64,000 bases of DNA from Panax quinquefolius (Eukaryota; Streptophyta; Magnoliopsida; Apiales; Araliaceae), in assembly GCA_020205615.1 (NCBI GenBank), contig CM035173.1, positions 30,348,293 through 30,412,292 of the forward strand, read 5' to 3'. The position numbers and the translations under genes are program-made. The stretch's first letter is position 1. Each line of letters begins with the position of its first letter. This document shows positions 62,148 to 64,000 of this stretch, piece by piece. The notes under the pieces were generated by a model. It was not told the origin of the DNA. It did not search any database and was given only the letters and a program-made list of their open reading frames with translations.

Positions 62148-62230
62148 GGGTTACTATTCATGAGTTACTATTCACGAGTTACTATTCATGAGTTACTATT
62201 CACGAGTTACTATTCACGAGTACTATTCAT
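62148..62230 (+). repeat. 14-bp tandem array in the second solo LTR
   Basis: GAGTTACTATTCAY is repeated about five times without interruption. The solo LTR at 4814 has only scattered single copies of TTATTCACGA-like motifs at the matching place, so this is a local expansion. Confidence 0.9.
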
Positions 62231-63348
62231 GAAAGCGTGAAGATGTTTTTTGTAAAATTTCTATCTTTTGGTGTCGAGTTACTATTCACGATATCGGCAC
62301 TATTCACGATATCTGACACTTATTCACGAATACTGACCTTTATTCATAGAAAAATGAAATTTCTTCTTTTGTCCAAAATATCTATTATGGATACTAGCTT
62401 TGATTGTATCCATGTTTTGATCATTCTTGAATTTTACACCACTATGATTATTTTTGAGGTATTTTTGGACGTGGATAAAACAAAGTACTAATCCTTAATC
62501 CTTAATCCTTGTCATTTTGTTTCACTGGATTCGTTTCTTTAAAAATATTTTTCATAATCCTTAGTCTTAAATGATGATATTATTGAATATCTTTGGCCTC
62601 AGTAGTAAAAGATGAATGATTTCTGAAGAATATCTTTGGCTCAGTAGTGCAAAGATGAACAGTGTTTAGATGAACATGACCAATCGATGAATATCTTTGG
62701 CTCAGAGTGCAAAGATGAATATTTGATTCAGGATGTATATTGATTGATGTTACAGGGGATAAAAGATGACGATGAACTTTTAAATTCATACATAGAAGAT
62801 AGTAGTTTGCATTCTCTACTTAACTCTTCTAATGAATTATTATTTCCACTGCGAATATTGATTTAAAATTTGTTGTCTATTGTATTCTATTAGATTTTTC
62901 CCTGTTGAAGACTAACGATAATTTGTTGTATATTATCTTAGTCAAAATATTCTTTATTGGGCTAGTTGAGCTCACCCTTTTCCTTTTTGTTCCATTTTTC
63001 TTCTCGGGAGGTGAGAATATAATGAAAGTACGAAGTCGGGTATGGAATGAAGGTTCTAGAAAGAGTTGTTTAGTAGTCCTCACCATTTTTATACAATAAT
63101 GTATCAATAAATGTAATGAGGATTTATTTGAGTATAGATATTATCTAGAAGATAATATTTGTATTCAAACTCACAGTTTTACTGTTGTAATAATAAAGTT
63201 GTAGTTGTTTCTGTACCATGTATTGACAACTCAGAATGGGTGATGTATACCTATTTTGGGGGCGTCACAGGTAATATATAAACTGTTAATTGCTCTATCC
63301 TGCTCATATTAATAATACTTCAATTTGTCTGCATTTTATTTATCGTAG

Positions 63349-64000
63349 GTATATGCGCCGATTAAAACAAAAGGTCAAGAACAAAGCTCGTGTAGAGGGT
63401 TCTATTGCTAAACGATATACAGAGGAAGAGCTTGTCAACTTCTGCTCATTGTATTTTGACGATGTTGTCTCAACGAAGCACAACCGTTTAGGAAGGAATG
63501 AGGTTGTTGGTCCAATGACTCATGCTGATGATGAGTTATCTGTATTCACATATCCGGCTAAACCATTTGGCCCTGAGACACTGACTTACTTAAGCGACAA
63601 AGAGTTGAAAATTTTATCTACATACGTGCTTCTAAATATGCCCGAAGTATCATCATACATCACATAAGTCTAAGCTTAATTGCTCTAGTTAGTACAATTT
63701 ACAAGTGTAGTCATCTCTATATATGTTAAAGACATTTTACTAATATTGCAGTTCATTCGAAGAGGAAGCGTATGCTTCTAACCCAACTTTTACTGCAGCA
63801 GAATTGGAAACATTCACTAATGCTAATTTCCAACATTGGTTTAAGAAAAGGGTTGAAGCGGAAAATATTTCTGAGCGTTTTATAGATGTCATCCAAGGAC
63901 CTTACAAAGTTGTTAGTTCTTTTCCTGGTTGCATCGTGAATGGGTACAGATTTAGAGTCGATGACTTACATGAACTCACATCAGTTAATTCTGTGGTTGT
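63349..64000 (+). pseudogene. TNP2-like CACTA transposase, 3' exons, continuing past the window
   Basis: After an acceptor (ATCGTAG at 63342-63348) the frame resumes RYMRRLKQKVKNKARVEG, the normal continuation of the block ending at 60507, and runs to a stop at 63665-63667. Another acceptor (ATATTGCAG ending at 63751) opens a further coding block with FQHWFKKRVE and a VNGYRFRVDDLHE stretch, matching the C-terminal domains that follow TNP2. This last block is open to the window edge. Confidence 0.85.

Larger units (their letters stand above)
60513..63269 (+). mobile_element. Solo LTR, 2757 bp, at a splice donor of the CACTA transposase, with GGTAA duplication
   Basis: TGTAAGACCCC start and GGGGGCGTCACA end, flanked by the 5-bp duplication GGTAA at 60508-60512 and 63270-63274. 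It aligns along its length with the solo LTR at 4814 (shared AGTTCTG...GGAGAGGTTTGGTCACCTAA, CTTTGGCC repeats and right end). It differs by many small changes and an expanded 14-bp array. The orientation is the same as the interrupted gene. Confidence 0.93.
54850..64000 (+). mobile_element. CACTA (En/Spm) DNA transposon, left part, extends beyond the window
   Basis: The terminus CACTACAAGAAAATCGGC is the classic CACTA end. Subterminal repeats follow, then a GC-rich leader-like zone (55170-55580), AT-rich filler (56030-56700), internal direct repeats and a long inverted repeat, then a decayed TNP2-like transposase reading away from this end. The right terminus and 3-bp target duplication are outside the window. 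The element is interrupted by a solo LTR at 60513-63269. Confidence 0.88.

Overview
The window is nuclear DNA from a flowering plant, most likely a eudicot. The evidence is intron-rich genes with GT-AG junctions, AT-rich intergenic DNA full of (TA)n runs, plant-type LTR retrotransposons, a CACTA transposon, and three recognisable plant genes (caleosin, MSH1, isopropylmalate isomerase large subunit). The species cannot be named from the sequence alone. No tRNA, rRNA, CRISPR array or bacterial operon was seen.

Layout. 1-1122 is the 3' end of a chromodomain Ty3/gypsy element (integrase tail, polypurine tract, 3' LTR). It abuts a decayed Tat-lineage Ty3/gypsy element (1123-11572) with a broken pol, a hairpin-rich tandem repeat block, a decayed antisense ORF and a probable 3' LTR. 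A solo LTR of the first family (4814-7480, TSD CATAG) is inserted in the Tat element. Next come a six-exon caleosin gene (12722-14368, +), about 4.4 kb of AT-rich DNA, and an intronless gene (18794-20551, +) joining a Copia-type Gag region to four DC1 zinc-finger domains. A foldback element follows (21182-21828). MSH1 occupies 23594-43404 on the minus strand. All 22 exons could be placed by homology, reading phase and splice sites; exon 21 is one base short and breaks the frame ahead of the GIY-YIG domain. A hAT-type MITE with a perfect 8-bp TSD sits in its last intron. A gap of 984 bp separates MSH1 from the divergent leuC-type gene (44389-53342, +, 15 exons, 502 aa), whose intron 10 carries a long-TIR element lodged in a (TA)n run.

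From 54322 to the window end is a second transposon nest: an LTR fragment of the first family, interrupted at 54850 by a CACTA element whose TNP2-like transposase is broken by frameshifts. That transposase is in turn interrupted at a splice donor by another solo LTR (60513-63269, TSD GGTAA). The CACTA element also carries a near-palindromic inverted repeat of about 570 bp (57141-57712).

The genes do not form one pathway: caleosin acts in lipid bodies and stress oxylipin metabolism, MSH1 in organelle genome stability, and IPMI in plastid leucine and glucosinolate-type chain elongation. The most unusual item is the Gag-DC1 gene. Next are the MSH1 frameshift, the solo LTR that duplicated a splice donor, and the large hairpin.
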